The position numbers were made by a program, and so were the translations under genes. This document shows positions 1-9,365 of a stretch of 64,000 bases of DNA, one piece after another (the stretch's first letter is position 1; each line of letters begins with the position of its first letter). Source of the stretch: Chamaecrista fasciculata (lineage: Eukaryota > Streptophyta > Magnoliopsida > Fabales > Fabaceae); assembly GCA_003254925.1 (NCBI GenBank), contig QANZ01005454.1, positions 129,833 to 193,832 of the forward strand, given 5' to 3'. Under the pieces are notes generated by a model. It did not search any database. It saw nothing but the letters and a program-made list of their open reading frames with translations, and was not told where the DNA came from.

Positions 1-300
1 AAATAGGATCTATATGCAACATATTAAAACTTATCTATACCCAACCACAATATATACAAAGAGTGGTACTTCCTCTTCCTCGTCAGCTCAACGGGACTTC
101 CTCTTCCTCGTTCCGCTTCCCGATTCGCCGCCGCCGCCGCTTTGGTCGTTCGACTCTGGCTGAGGATCCCATCGACTTTGCAGCGCCTTCTGCTTGAAGT
201 CTCTTCTTCCCCACCAAATTGGTCCCTGTCAGTACCACTCTTTGTATATTTTGTGGTTGGGTATAGATAAGTTTTAATATGTTGCATATAGATCCTATTT
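1..300. mobile_element. Hairpin (MITE-like) element with ~70-bp terminal inverted repeats
   Basis: Bases 1-70 are repeated in inverted form at 231-300, almost without mismatch (ends AAATAGGATC and GATCCTATTT). The ~160 bp between the arms is much richer in GC than its surroundings and contains a CCG run (CGCCGCCGCCGCC near 130). It looks like captured gene or leader sequence rather than ordinary intergenic DNA. The left end coincides with the window edge, so the element may extend further and its target duplication cannot be read. It sits next to, and probably inside, the half foldback element at 301-535. The superfamily is not assigned. Confidence 0.7.
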
Positions 301-535
301 CAGTCCACTTCATCTTATTTTGCCACATCATGATCCTAGTTACTATGCCACGTCATACTTAACGGCTAAATATGGATGGAATTCACCAAGGGACTAACAG
401 TGGAACCTTTTGAGAAGTTATGGGACCAAAATGAAACCTTTGTCATAGTTATGGGACCAAAATTGCAACAAAAAAAGTTATGGGACCAAAATGAAACCTT
501 TGTCATAGTTATGGGACCAAAAGTGCACTTAAGCC
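301..535. mobile_element. Right half of a foldback Mutator-like element (GGTCCC family)
   Basis: The stretch from about 395 is a tandem array of ~30-bp units, each with ATGGGACCAAAA, alternating with ATTGCAACAAAAAAAG. It ends in GTGCACTTAAGCC, the same terminus as the complete elements at 53430-54008 and 55797-56287. The part at 301-390 resembles the middle of those elements (CCACTTC and CACGTCAT motifs). The matching left arm is not in the window, probably because the hairpin at 1-300 interrupts the element. Confidence 0.7.
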
Positions 536-975
536 TAAAAAGAATTACTTATAACTTCTCCAATAATTTTCTCATTCTTATCTTTATAATTTCTCTACTT
601 CAATTTAAATCTGCAATTGAGCAAATCAAATTTGCAGTACTCTCTCTCAAATTTTAAAATTTAAATCTCTGCACTTCAAATCTGGTCGAAATTCTCCTTG
701 TTAATTTTTTTCTTTTAATTTGAATTAAGTTAAAATTTTATACGCATACTCGCGAAACCCCTAATGTATTATGTATCCAAATATTCAACCGAAAATTGTA
801 TACAAAGTGTAAATATCTTAGTAGCTAGGATAACTCCTTTTTCAAATTAGTTATCCTCATTAAACATTATCAGTGGGTTATGAAAATCTATATATATATA
901 TATATCTTTTAATTTTCAAAACGATGAATGATAAAAAAAATCAAAAGATAATGAGAATCTACTTTATTTTATTTT

Positions 976-1391
976 GGCTAAAGTGTAAATTTGGTCCCAG
1001 ATCTTTTGCTCAGTTCTCAATTTGGTCTTATATATTCTTTTGTTGCACTTTTGGTCCCATATCTTTGGGTCAGGTCCCAATTCAGTCTCATATATTTTTT
1101 TGTTGCAGATTTGGACCTATATCTTTGGGTTAATTGCAGAATTAGTCCTATATTTTTGGGTCAAATGTAGAAGTGGTCTCATATATTTACAAAAGGACCA
1201 ACTAATGATTGATCTTTTTGCAAAAAGATATGGATTTAATTTTGCAACTTGACTAAAATATATGAGACCAAAAATGATATGAGACGAAAATTAGGACCTT
1301 TTGCAAAGATATAGGATCAAAATTGCAACAAAAAAAATACATGAAATTGAGAGCCGAGCAAAAGATATAGGACCAAATTTTCACTTTGGTC
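976..1391. mobile_element. Foldback Mutator-like element with 9-bp target duplication
   Basis: This is a palindrome whose left arm repeats TTTGGTCC(C/T) units (GGCTAAAGTG at the very end) and whose right arm repeats the complement (GGACCAAA). It is flanked by the exact 9-bp direct repeat TTTTATTTT at 967-975 and 1392-1400, the signature of Mutator-superfamily transposition. There is no transposase reading frame, so it is non-autonomous. It ends only 156 bp before the start codon of the F-box gene at 1548. Confidence 0.8.
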
Positions 1392-1466
1392 TTTTATTTT
1401 AAGAAGAAAAGAACAATATCTTCAAAGTTTTATATTTTAAATTTGAAAAGATTGGTGATCTCAAAA

Positions 1467-1482
1467 CATTATATATATATCA
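1467..1482 (+). promoter_or_regulatory. TATA-like element of the first F-box/DUF295 gene
   Basis: The run TTATATATATAT lies about 70-80 bp upstream of the ATG at 1548 and directly downstream of the foldback element ending at 1391. Its position suits a core promoter with a short leader. The low-complexity TA run makes the exact box uncertain. Confidence 0.45.
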
Positions 1483-1547
1483 CATATGCGAGAGGGATGG
1501 AATCATAATTTGCTTTGATAGGGAGTGAAAAAAAAGAAGAAGAAGAA

Positions 1548-3998
1548 ATGTCTACCTACAGCAAGAGTGATTTACCTTCAGAGCCATTCATGGTATACAC
1601 CCATGGTGAACGCAGGAGTGACCAACTCTTTTGCTCTCTGTTTCATCCTCAGAGTTTCTACATTAAGAGTATTCCTGCGTTGTGTGCTGATTCATTCATT
1701 AAAGCTTATTGTAATGGTTGGTTCCTTCTCTCCCCAGATTACACCCAATTCTGGCTTTGGAACTCCACAATCTCTGAAGATTCCGATGATTCATTCATCA
1801 AATTACCTCCTCTGTGTTTGAAACCCACCCAGGAAATAGCTGAATATTTCCTGTTATCATCACCTGGAGATCCCAATTGCATGCTATTGTTTTTTGAGGA
1901 AGTTTGTCCTTCTGTCATATGTATGCGACTTGGAGATGAAGACAAACAATGGATAGAGATTCCTTATGCCAATTTGATCAGTGATTTTGCACAAGACACT
2001 AGTGAACGCCTCAGGGATTGTCTTTCTTGCAATGGAAACTTGTATTCTTTTACCACTAGAGATCGACTAATGAAGCTCGACCTCCACGTGGATGAGGCCA
2101 TCCATAATCTACGTATTGAGGTTTTATGCCAAATTCCAGAGGAACTAACAACAATGAATACATTGGGGTTAGTGGAGAATATGACTGGTACTAACATCAT
2201 TGAATGTTGTGGGGAACTATTGTTCATGTGTGTCGTGTTTGGTGGAAAGTATAAGAACATTGTAACCGATGTTCTTGTGCACAAATTGGATTTTGATAGA
2301 ATGATTTGGGAGAAAGCTCATAGTTTGATGGGTCAAGCTGTTTTCTTAACTAGGCGAGGTGCTTCTTCGTGTCCAGCATTTGGGGGTGGAATAATAAAAG
2401 CTGATTGTGTATATTTTACTTTTCCACCAGAGTTAGGGTTGTACTCATTCAACGTTAAAGATGGTTGTTTATCAGTTCATCTACCTTGTGAAAATATACC
2501 AGAATCACTATGCTGTTATCCAGTGATCGTGGTGCCTCATGATGTCAGGTATATATAATTATCACTTTTTCTGTTTGCCGCATCTTTTGTTCGGCCCAAT
2601 GTACAAGGCTCCCACTAAGTGGGGTCTGGGTCAAAATGTACGCAGCCTTACCCTTGTTTTGCAGGGATCCTATTTTCAGAATTTGAACTCATGACCTCTT
2701 GGTTACCGGGCAGCAACCTTATTGGTTTGCCAAGGCTCACCTTCTTTCTGTTTGCTGCATGTTTTACAAAATTTGGATGATGATTTATATTTTCAACTTT
2801 TTTATGTTACATTTTGTTGCTTAGGTTGTCCTGCACAGAAGAAAAACAAGGTGAAGAAGTTAATAAGAAAGAAAATAGTACCATCATAGCCAACAGTCAA
2901 ACAGAAGGAATAACTTTATCAGATCTTACAGGTGACTCTATAACGGAAGTTTTAAACTGTTCAAGCCTTTCTGACTACCTGAATTTTCGCGTTGCATCTA
3001 GAGATTATCACCCTTTATTACTTCCCAAGCTCCAGAGAGAACAAGTCTTACAAAAGTTTGAAACCTGCGGATTTACCTCCCATTCATCATCACCAATATG
3101 TCTTCTGCTTCCTACAAATGACATGACTGGTTTCAAGTTTGTTGATCCTGTTCATGGTTCTACTTTTCACATGAGTGTTCCTGAATCACTGAGGGGAAGT
3201 GTAGTGCGTTGTTCAAGAAATGGTTGGTTGCTAATGTGTGATGAGAAGTCTTCCATGTCATTTCTAAACCCATTTACTGTTCAAATAGTCAAATTAAAAA
3301 AATCAGAAATATGTGTTACTTCATGTGTCATGGCTTTCTCATCCTTGCCAACTTCCTCAGATTGTATAGTTGTTGGGTGCTGTGCCTATTCTCCCACAGA
3401 TTCTTCTAAACTTTGTGTTCTATTTGCTAAAATGGGAGAAGACTATCAATGGCAGTATAATGAACTACAGGATGACTCCATATTTTGGTTAAGTAATGCC
3501 AACAATCCTTTGTTCTATAAAGGGTCTTTTTATGTTTTGGGACAAGATGGAAATTTGTCAACTTTGAAGTATGAAGAAAAGGAAACTGATATGGATCTTA
3601 GCTGGGAAGTTCTTAGAGAAATTAAAGCACCTTGCAGATGCAAATGTTTTCAACAAAATTTCTTAGTGGAATGTGATGGAAAACTTTTGTCAATATTTGT
3701 GGAAGCAATGGGTAAGTGGTTAAAAGTTTTCAGCTTGAATTTTGATAAAATGTGTTGGGAAGAAGTGAGGAGTATAGGAAAGTATGTGATCTATGTTTCT
3801 CCATCTTCATGTGTTTCCAAAGAAGCAAGCATTGTGGGCACAGAGAACAGAATTTATCTTCCAAGATTTTGTGGGAATAGCATTTTGTATTATTCTCTGG
3901 AGACTGGAAAATTTCATGTTAATGCTGAAGAAACTCTGGATAGCTTCTATGATACTAAGGAACCATTAATGGCCACTTGGATTGAAGCTATGTTTTAG
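1548..3998 (+). CDS. DUF295 / F-box / DUF295 protein, paralogue 1
   Basis: Coding exons are 1548-2548 and 2825-3998. The intron starts AG/GTATAT and ends TTAG/G, restoring an Arg codon (AG+G), and the protein has 724 residues. Residues 1-333 form a DUF295-like beta-propeller module (SSPGDPNCMLLF, WIEIPYANL, FNVKDGCLSVHLP). The centre (about 355-400) is an F-box-like segment (ITLSDLTGDSITEVLN...), followed by a second DUF295 module (about 405-720). F-box proteins usually recruit substrates to SCF ubiquitin ligases; no substrate can be inferred. The ATG at 1548 is the first in frame; an upstream TTG in the same frame at 1515 has no support as a start. The paralogue at 9366-11605 has the same two exons, intron phase and domain order. 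This argues for one fused gene rather than two adjacent ones. Closest named relatives are annotated as F-box/kelch-repeat At1g57790-like, by recall. Confidence 0.82.
2589..2744 (-). mobile_element. Au-type SINE in the F-box gene intron
   Basis: Read on the minus strand this starts GGTGAGCCTTGGC, carries a B-box-like GAGTTCAAATTC and continues with GGTAAGGCTGCGTACA and a GACCCCACTTAGTGGGAGC block. That is the layout of the angiosperm Au SINE, which is tRNA-derived. It is flanked by a 21-bp direct repeat (TTTCTGTTTGCCGCAT at 2568, TTTCTGTTTGCTGCAT at 2745) with two mismatches. The same intron in the paralogue (10340-10437) has the pre-insertion sequence only once and no SINE. Confidence 0.85.
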
Positions 3999-4320
3999 TT
4001 ATTCCCATTTTAGTTCGTTGCATTTGATGTCTTCAGAAGACAGTAAAATAGTTAAAGAGTAAAAATAAAACTCTACATGAAAATATTCACATTCATAATA
4101 TTTTTCAAGAATACGTAAATTTATAACGATTGAAATTTTTATCAAATATAATGAGTAATTGTCATTATTCAATCCCAAAAAAATTGTGAAACATAATTCA
4201 TTCAAAAGTAAGGCAAAATAAAACACAAAATAAAACACAGTACAAACGAAAACAAAGTAAAATTAGTTAACCCTGCCCTAGCATAAACAACAATACTAGA
4301 CAGGATATCAACTGACGAAA

Positions 4321-4350
4321 GTGGGGGGGGGGGGGNGGGGGGAGGGGGAG
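4321..4350. repeat. Poly-G tract with an ambiguous base
   Basis: A G-homopolymer of about 25 bases contains an undetermined base (n) at 4336. It is likely a sequencing or assembly uncertainty, and the true tract length should not be trusted. Confidence 0.9.
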
Positions 4351-4358
4351 TTTGCAAC

Positions 4359-4830
4359 TTATTCAAGAGGACTCATCTTCGTATCAGACAAATTGGAAAG
4401 ACAAACAGCTGCCAAGTTAGCGAATCTAGGGATCCAACTAAAGCTACAACCATCTAAAGAACTGAAAACATAAATAAAATCATTTAAAATAGAGAGGGAG
4501 TGAGCAACCAAAAACCAGAACCAAAACAAGAAGCCGCCGTGGGAGCCAAAAGCCGTCATGGAATGCCTTCCAGAGTCACCACCACAGAAAAAGTCAAACC
4601 AAATCGACGTCGTGGGATCCCTGATCCAGAACGCTGTCGCCACAAAACCTTAGAAACAAAATAACACTCTCATAAAGAGAGAAAGAGACCCTCACAGGGA
4701 AAAAGATTTTCATCACTGTCAAGAAAACAAGAAAATAGTGTCACCGCCGTTGATACAACGATAGCCCCAACAACTTGATGGCAAAGAGACGAGCAGGAGC
4801 AAGAGAGGAAAGCTGTAAAATAAAATTCTC
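4359..4830. other. Unrecognised, GC-richer block (possible old transposon or gene remnant)
   Basis: This block of about 470 bp has a more balanced base composition than the AT-rich DNA around it and lies just after the poly-G tract. The minus strand has one 94-codon open frame rich in Phe and Trp that I cannot match to any family. No splice signals or inverted ends were seen. It may be a decayed LINE or captured sequence. Confidence 0.3.
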
Positions 4831-4906
4831 ATTATTGAATATTATCCGGTCACTAAAATTAGAAATTCCTATAATCTTTCCTCATGGTAATCAAATATAA
4901 CACACT

Positions 4907-5040
4907 GTAAACCAAACTTGGTTAGTCTAGTGGTTAAGTTCACTAAGTCGCTTAAGCAAGTGTCTGGGATTCAAATCCCACCTTATGTATGCGGCAACTA
5001 ATTAGTCTGCGACAAACCCTTAAATGGGAAAGAAAAATAT
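4907..5040 (+). mobile_element. tRNA-derived SINE with 12-bp target duplication
   Basis: An A-box-like TTAGTCTAGTGGTTAAG and a B-box-like GGGATTCAAATCCCACC occur with the spacing of a tRNA promoter. They are followed by a non-tRNA body with GCGGCAACTAATTAGTC and AAACCCTTAAATGGG, and an A-rich tail. It is flanked by the exact 12-bp repeat ATATAACACACT at 4895-4906 and 5041-5052. The body is short compared with fuller plant SINEs of this type and appears truncated at its 3' end. Confidence 0.85.
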
Positions 5041-5052
5041 ATATAACACACT

Positions 5053-5697
5053 TTATAAATTTTGGTTATAGAGAGATATACTCATCATACTTGCTATTAT
5101 AAAATTTGAAAAAGAAAAAGAAAAAAAGGAATTGATTTTTTTTAATATATATATATATTTGCAATTTTCTCTCACCCGTGGCACGTAGTAGTAGTACTCT
5201 CGTTGTGACACATGATTGCACACTCTATTTTTTCACAAAGACTCGAGAGCTTAGGTTTCTTCTTTGGGCGCTCGCTCCTGCTTTTTCTAGTGAAGAATCA
5301 ATGGTTGTATGGTAGCTCCACATTTGAAGCAGAGAAGCATTCAGGATGGTCTTCGATTACGCTCTTTGCTGGCTCTCTTCATTCGCGATCTTTCTAATCT
5401 CTAAGATTTTTGAGAAATCAGTAAGGTTTTGAAATTTTCTGAATTCTGATTGTTGATTTTCATCTTACATTTTGATTTATATGCTATATTCAATCGTAAT
5501 TTCCTTCTCTTCTATGTAATTACCGCACATAATGAATTTTGTGCTGTTAACTAAGTTTGGTGCTCATTAGCTAGACAATGAAGGAATTTATTGTGTATTT
5601 TAATGGCAGCTACATATGTACATTTGGTATAGAATACTAATAGATGTAGTGATTGGACTTGAAACTCCAGAGTAGGTGAGGTGCAATAAAACAGTAT
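5053..5697. other. Non-coding stretch with leader-like sequence
   Basis: An AT-rich start (TTTTTTTAATATATATATATAT near 5140) is followed at about 5200-5400 by pyrimidine-rich, more GC-balanced sequence. That part resembles a promoter and 5' leader (ATTTTTTCACAAAGACTCG). No open frame with recognisable protein similarity is seen here. It directly precedes the Tubby-like F-box fragment and may be the remains of that gene's 5' region. Confidence 0.3.
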
Positions 5698-5997
5698 GAT
5701 GAAACTTCTTGGCCTTCTAGGAGAGTGGTTGTAGCTTGTGCCTCTGTTTGTAGGTCATGGAAGAAGATAACAATGGTGGTGGTCGAGACCCCAAAAGAGT
5801 GTGGGTGGCTTACCGTTCCCATATCACCTAAGCAGGTAGAATCACTCTTGCAATTTAGAATATAAAGTACTAATTTATTGTATTCATGTCTATTAATTTG
5901 TGCTTCATAATTCTTTGTCTTTCAGCCCAGTCCAAGAGAGATTCCAATCCGATGCTTTATTAAGAAAGAAATAATAATTCAACATATCATTTATATC
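5698..5997 (+). pseudogene. Fragment of a Tubby-like F-box protein (TLP) gene
   Basis: Segment 5698-5835 translates to DETSWPSRRVVVACASVC, then RSWKKITMVVVETPKECGWL and TVPISPKQ. This is the second half of the F-box of plant Tubby-like proteins (typical TWPSRKHVVACAAVCRSW, then LTFPVSLKQP). A good donor follows (CAG/GTAGAA at 5836). The next segment, from 5926 after TTTCAG, continues PSPREIPIRCFIKKE, the known start of the Tubby domain after the F-box. Upstream the frame hits a stop (5677-5679), the downstream frame ends soon after (TGA near 6004), and I find none of the remaining Tubby domain. The exon-intron border is kept, so this came from genomic DNA rather than a retrocopied mRNA. Confidence 0.75.
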
Positions 5998-7079
5998 TTG
6001 TTCTGAGCCCAGGTCAATTGTTGCCTCACAGTATGTACCATTCTTAAATGCTTGTGCTTGAACTTCAGGGAAAAACTTCTACACCTACATCATTAGAAAA
6101 TATGAAAGTTCCTTTCTGGATTTGAACATTACTATTCTTTTTTTAAAGTCCACCGTCTCATCGTTGTGGATCTTTCACTTTGTTGCAATCTCCTACTTGA
6201 GCAAATTGTTTTACTTGTTACTCATATTAGTAAAACTGCCACAATCAAGACTATGGTTTACAGTAATGATTCATGGCATAGAACAGTTTTCTTGGAACAA
6301 TAATGGTTTCCCCTCATGCTACTTTCTGTAAATTATTTGGTTTGATGAATGCTATTATTTGGTCTTCATCACAGCAAAGAGAAGCAAGTAAAGTTAGTGT
6401 AGCATAACATAAACCCCTTTAAGCTCGCTTAACTATATATATATATATATATATATATAGTAATCTGAGAGAAATCAATAAAGAGAAGAAATAGTCATGG
6501 AATGGAGGAAATATTATCAGGATGTGATGCTGGTTCCATTGGGAATTGTGATAATAATAGCTTGTCATGTTTTTTTATTCATTGAATAAGATTTTTACCA
6601 ATCCCTTCAACTCCATTCTTGAAAACACTCAGGGACAACAACTATGGGTTCCTTTCCTGCCATGATCAAGGTAACTTCAACTTTGATTTAGATATACATT
6701 GTTTCATTTGTCCTTGATTTCTTTTTTTTCAGTTTTTATCGCTTTAATTTGAGGCTCCATGTTCTTTTTGGGTAAGAAAATATAACATTTTAGACTGTTT
6801 TTCATTGATACCCAATTCGGTGTTTTTGGTATTAGTTAATTAGTACTCTAGTTCTTTTCAAAGGTTTAAGTATACTACAACCTATGTTATTAAGATCAAG
6901 ATCTTAATATGTCCAACCTTGCCAAATTGTATAAAAGGTCATAAGTTTATGGTATTGCGGTGTTTGGTTTATGATCATAGGATCGTTCAATCCTAAAAAA
7001 TCTGTGGATTTCAATTTTATTTTTTTCCTGAGGCAAAATGCAGCACTTTGTAGTGTAAATTTAAAAAAAAAAAATTGGG
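5998..7079. other. AT-rich non-coding stretch
   Basis: I see no coding segment or RNA gene here. It holds a perfect (TA)n run of about 26 bp at 6434-6459 and ordinary AT-rich DNA. It could be decayed intron sequence of the Tubby-like fragment. Confidence 0.5.
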
Positions 7080-7460
7080 AGATGAAACGCAGCGTTTAGA
7101 TATAGAAAATTAGGGTTTCTATAAAAGCAAACGGCCAGGAACCATGTAGCAGATTAGCCGAAGCTTTCGAAATACTGAAATTGGCCGAAGAGGCTAGCAG
7201 CATCATTCCTCTGTCGCTCTGCCGTGTCTGTCTGTGCCTTTGTTCTCGTCTACCGTTGGTGTCTGAGACTCCTAGTTCAAGCAGCGAGTAGAGCGGCATT
7301 TATTTCAAAATTCTTTGAGCAAGCAAGCAAAGCAGCCTTCTCTTCTTTTCTTCGGTTCTTCCATTCTTTCTTTGGTTCTTCCCTCTTCAGTTTCAAGTCT
7401 CGAAGTTGTTGGTTGGTACTTCACTTCTACTTATTCCTATATATAATCTATGTTCACTGA
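7080..7460 (+). promoter_or_regulatory. Promoter and leader-like segment (orphan)
   Basis: The text AGGGTTTCTATAAAAGCAAA (TATA-like TATAAAAG near 7119) is followed by ~330 bp of pyrimidine-rich, GC-balanced sequence typical of a plant 5' leader. No long reading frame follows. The nearest downstream gene on this strand is the second F-box gene (ATG at 9366), so this may be a distant non-coding first exon of that gene or the start of a non-coding transcript. Both are inference. Confidence 0.35.
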
Positions 7461-7685
7461 TTCTCTATTTTGATTTCTGATACTTGCTTCAAATTTCTAT
7501 TCTGATCTCTAAGAACTTGAAGTTGAAAAGTGGAAGCCTCTTGTAGTCTTGTTTTCATGTTGTCTCTGATTTTGAAACTGAGAAGAGTGAATTTAGGACT
7601 TGAAATAGTTTATTATAGTTGATTATAGTTGGTAGTACTTGTTGCCCCATAGTGTATTTGCATCTTTAAATTTGTTAGAATCTTA

Positions 7686-7892
7686 TGATCTTCCATCCGA
7701 TCTTGCGATTCGATCAATTTGTCAATCTCTTGATCATTTTTAAGATCTCGATATCTTGATCACTTGATCCTTTTTACGATATCAATCTCCCGATCCGTTT
7801 TAAGATCTTGATCTCCCGATCCTTTTGTAGAACATGATCTCCTAATCCTTTTTAAGATCTCGAATCTCGATCTTGATAACCTTGACTACTAC
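7686..7892. repeat. GATC-rich degenerate tandem repeat
   Basis: About ten copies of a loose ~20-bp unit of the type TTTTTAAGATCTCGATCTC / CCCGATCCTTTTTAAGATC lie in a row. Each carries one or two GATC motifs. The origin (transposon subterminal repeat or simple expansion) is not resolved. Confidence 0.6.
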
Positions 7893-9365
7893 TACTATCT
7901 ACTTATATTTAGAACCTATTTTAAACTGCTTTCTCCCTCTAAGTAATTAAAAAATAGATCTCAACGAAGTTCAAATTGTTACTTTATCAGGTGTTGTTGG
8001 TCTTGGTTGCCAAAGACAAAGATACGGCAGATTGGCCAATAGGAGGGTCCTAAAATTGCTCTAAAACTCCATTAACTGTCTATGTTTTACATGTATCAGT
8101 TTCAGCTAATTACTGATTCATGATTTTCTTTACATCAAATTATTGCAATTAGCAAGTAATGAAAACTTTAGTAGTATGTGATGTCAAGGAAAAAAATATA
8201 GCATAGACACATCTGTATGTCTTGTTTCAAAAGGAACAGTTACGATACTTGTTTCTGTTGAGCTTTGCATCGTCTTGTAAAACTAGTCTAAATTTTTCCC
8301 TGATATACTTCCCCTAAAAGATATATATTTAAATTTTAAATTACTATGAGATCAGCATATATAGTATTTAAGGACTTCATCCAGACTTCTAGTATTTTTT
8401 TTTTAAATGGTGGTGGAGTTTAAGATTTAGAGATTGAGGATGATGAGTCTGTAACATCTTTTGCTTATTGTGCAACTTTGCTGATCTTCAAAAGCCACAA
8501 GGTAAATGAGATAAACCAAGCAAGTTCCAACAGGGTATTACCACTGGAAGTAGGTGCTGGATATGTTAACAAGTGTTTAGTTTATAATCCTTCATGCAAT
8601 AACATTGATGTTTTATTACTTTTGTCTTACATACCTGCTGATTCATTCATCTTGTTGATTCAGAAGGAAATAATCATTATTTATGTCTAAATAGTTCTAG
8701 AAGTGTCTTTAAACGCTAAAATGTTGTTCATCTGATGCACAATTTCCTGATTGTAACGCAGGGGAAGCCTCGTCGTTGGCAAGACTTTGGTGGAATTATC
8801 ACTCTCCTACATATCAATTTGACAATAAGTTTTACAGTGTAGAACAATGTTGACATTTCTGTTCACCCAAAGGTAAAGTATTAGTTACAAAAAGTCCTTT
8901 CAAAATAGTTGGAGAGCCTGTGTAATTTTCTCACCCGAACTGATGATGAGAAATTGAATACTAATCTTATAAAGTTTTTATTAGTAAAGCTCCTTTTTGC
9001 TAATAAACCTCTATGTTTTCTACTCCCTTATTCAATCAAGTTAACAAATATTATTAGTACTTTTTACATGTATTAAGTTATAATAAATATTATTTTTAAA
9101 TTGTCTTTAATTAAATTACCAAAGTATTAAAAGATAATGAAATTTTTTTGTTTTATCTTAAGATAATAGAAAAGAGATAATGAGATGTTTTATACCTTAT
9201 CTTATATTAATATATACTTTTACGAGATTAGTGATTAAAGATTAAAGATATATACATCTGAATAGCTATATGATGTGTTGGAAGCTTAATTTTTTTTTAT
9301 ACACATACAGAGCTCGTAGTTATTTCCATGAAAAGAGGAATGTAAACCGCAAGGGTAGTCCACCT
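7893..9365. other. Non-coding stretch upstream of the second F-box gene
   Basis: This is mostly AT-rich DNA. A 70-codon open frame at 8478-8690 and a short block near 8760-8870 (after CGCAG, frame GKPRRWQDFGG, with a donor-like AAG/GTAAAG at its end) look exon-like but match nothing I recognise. A TATA-like ATATATACATC at 9247-9257 and an acceptor-like ATACACATACAG/AG at 9311 lie just before the F-box gene start. The latter fits a leader intron. Confidence 0.35.

Noticed and set aside
1515-1547. An earlier start for F-box gene 1 at 1515.
   Set aside because: That codon is TTG; the first ATG in frame is 1548 and the extra residues are a low-complexity Lys/Glu run.
4920-4990. A functional tRNA gene at the A/B-box-like sequence.
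   Set aside because: No full cloverleaf can be formed, and the unit continues into a SINE body bounded by a 12-bp duplication.
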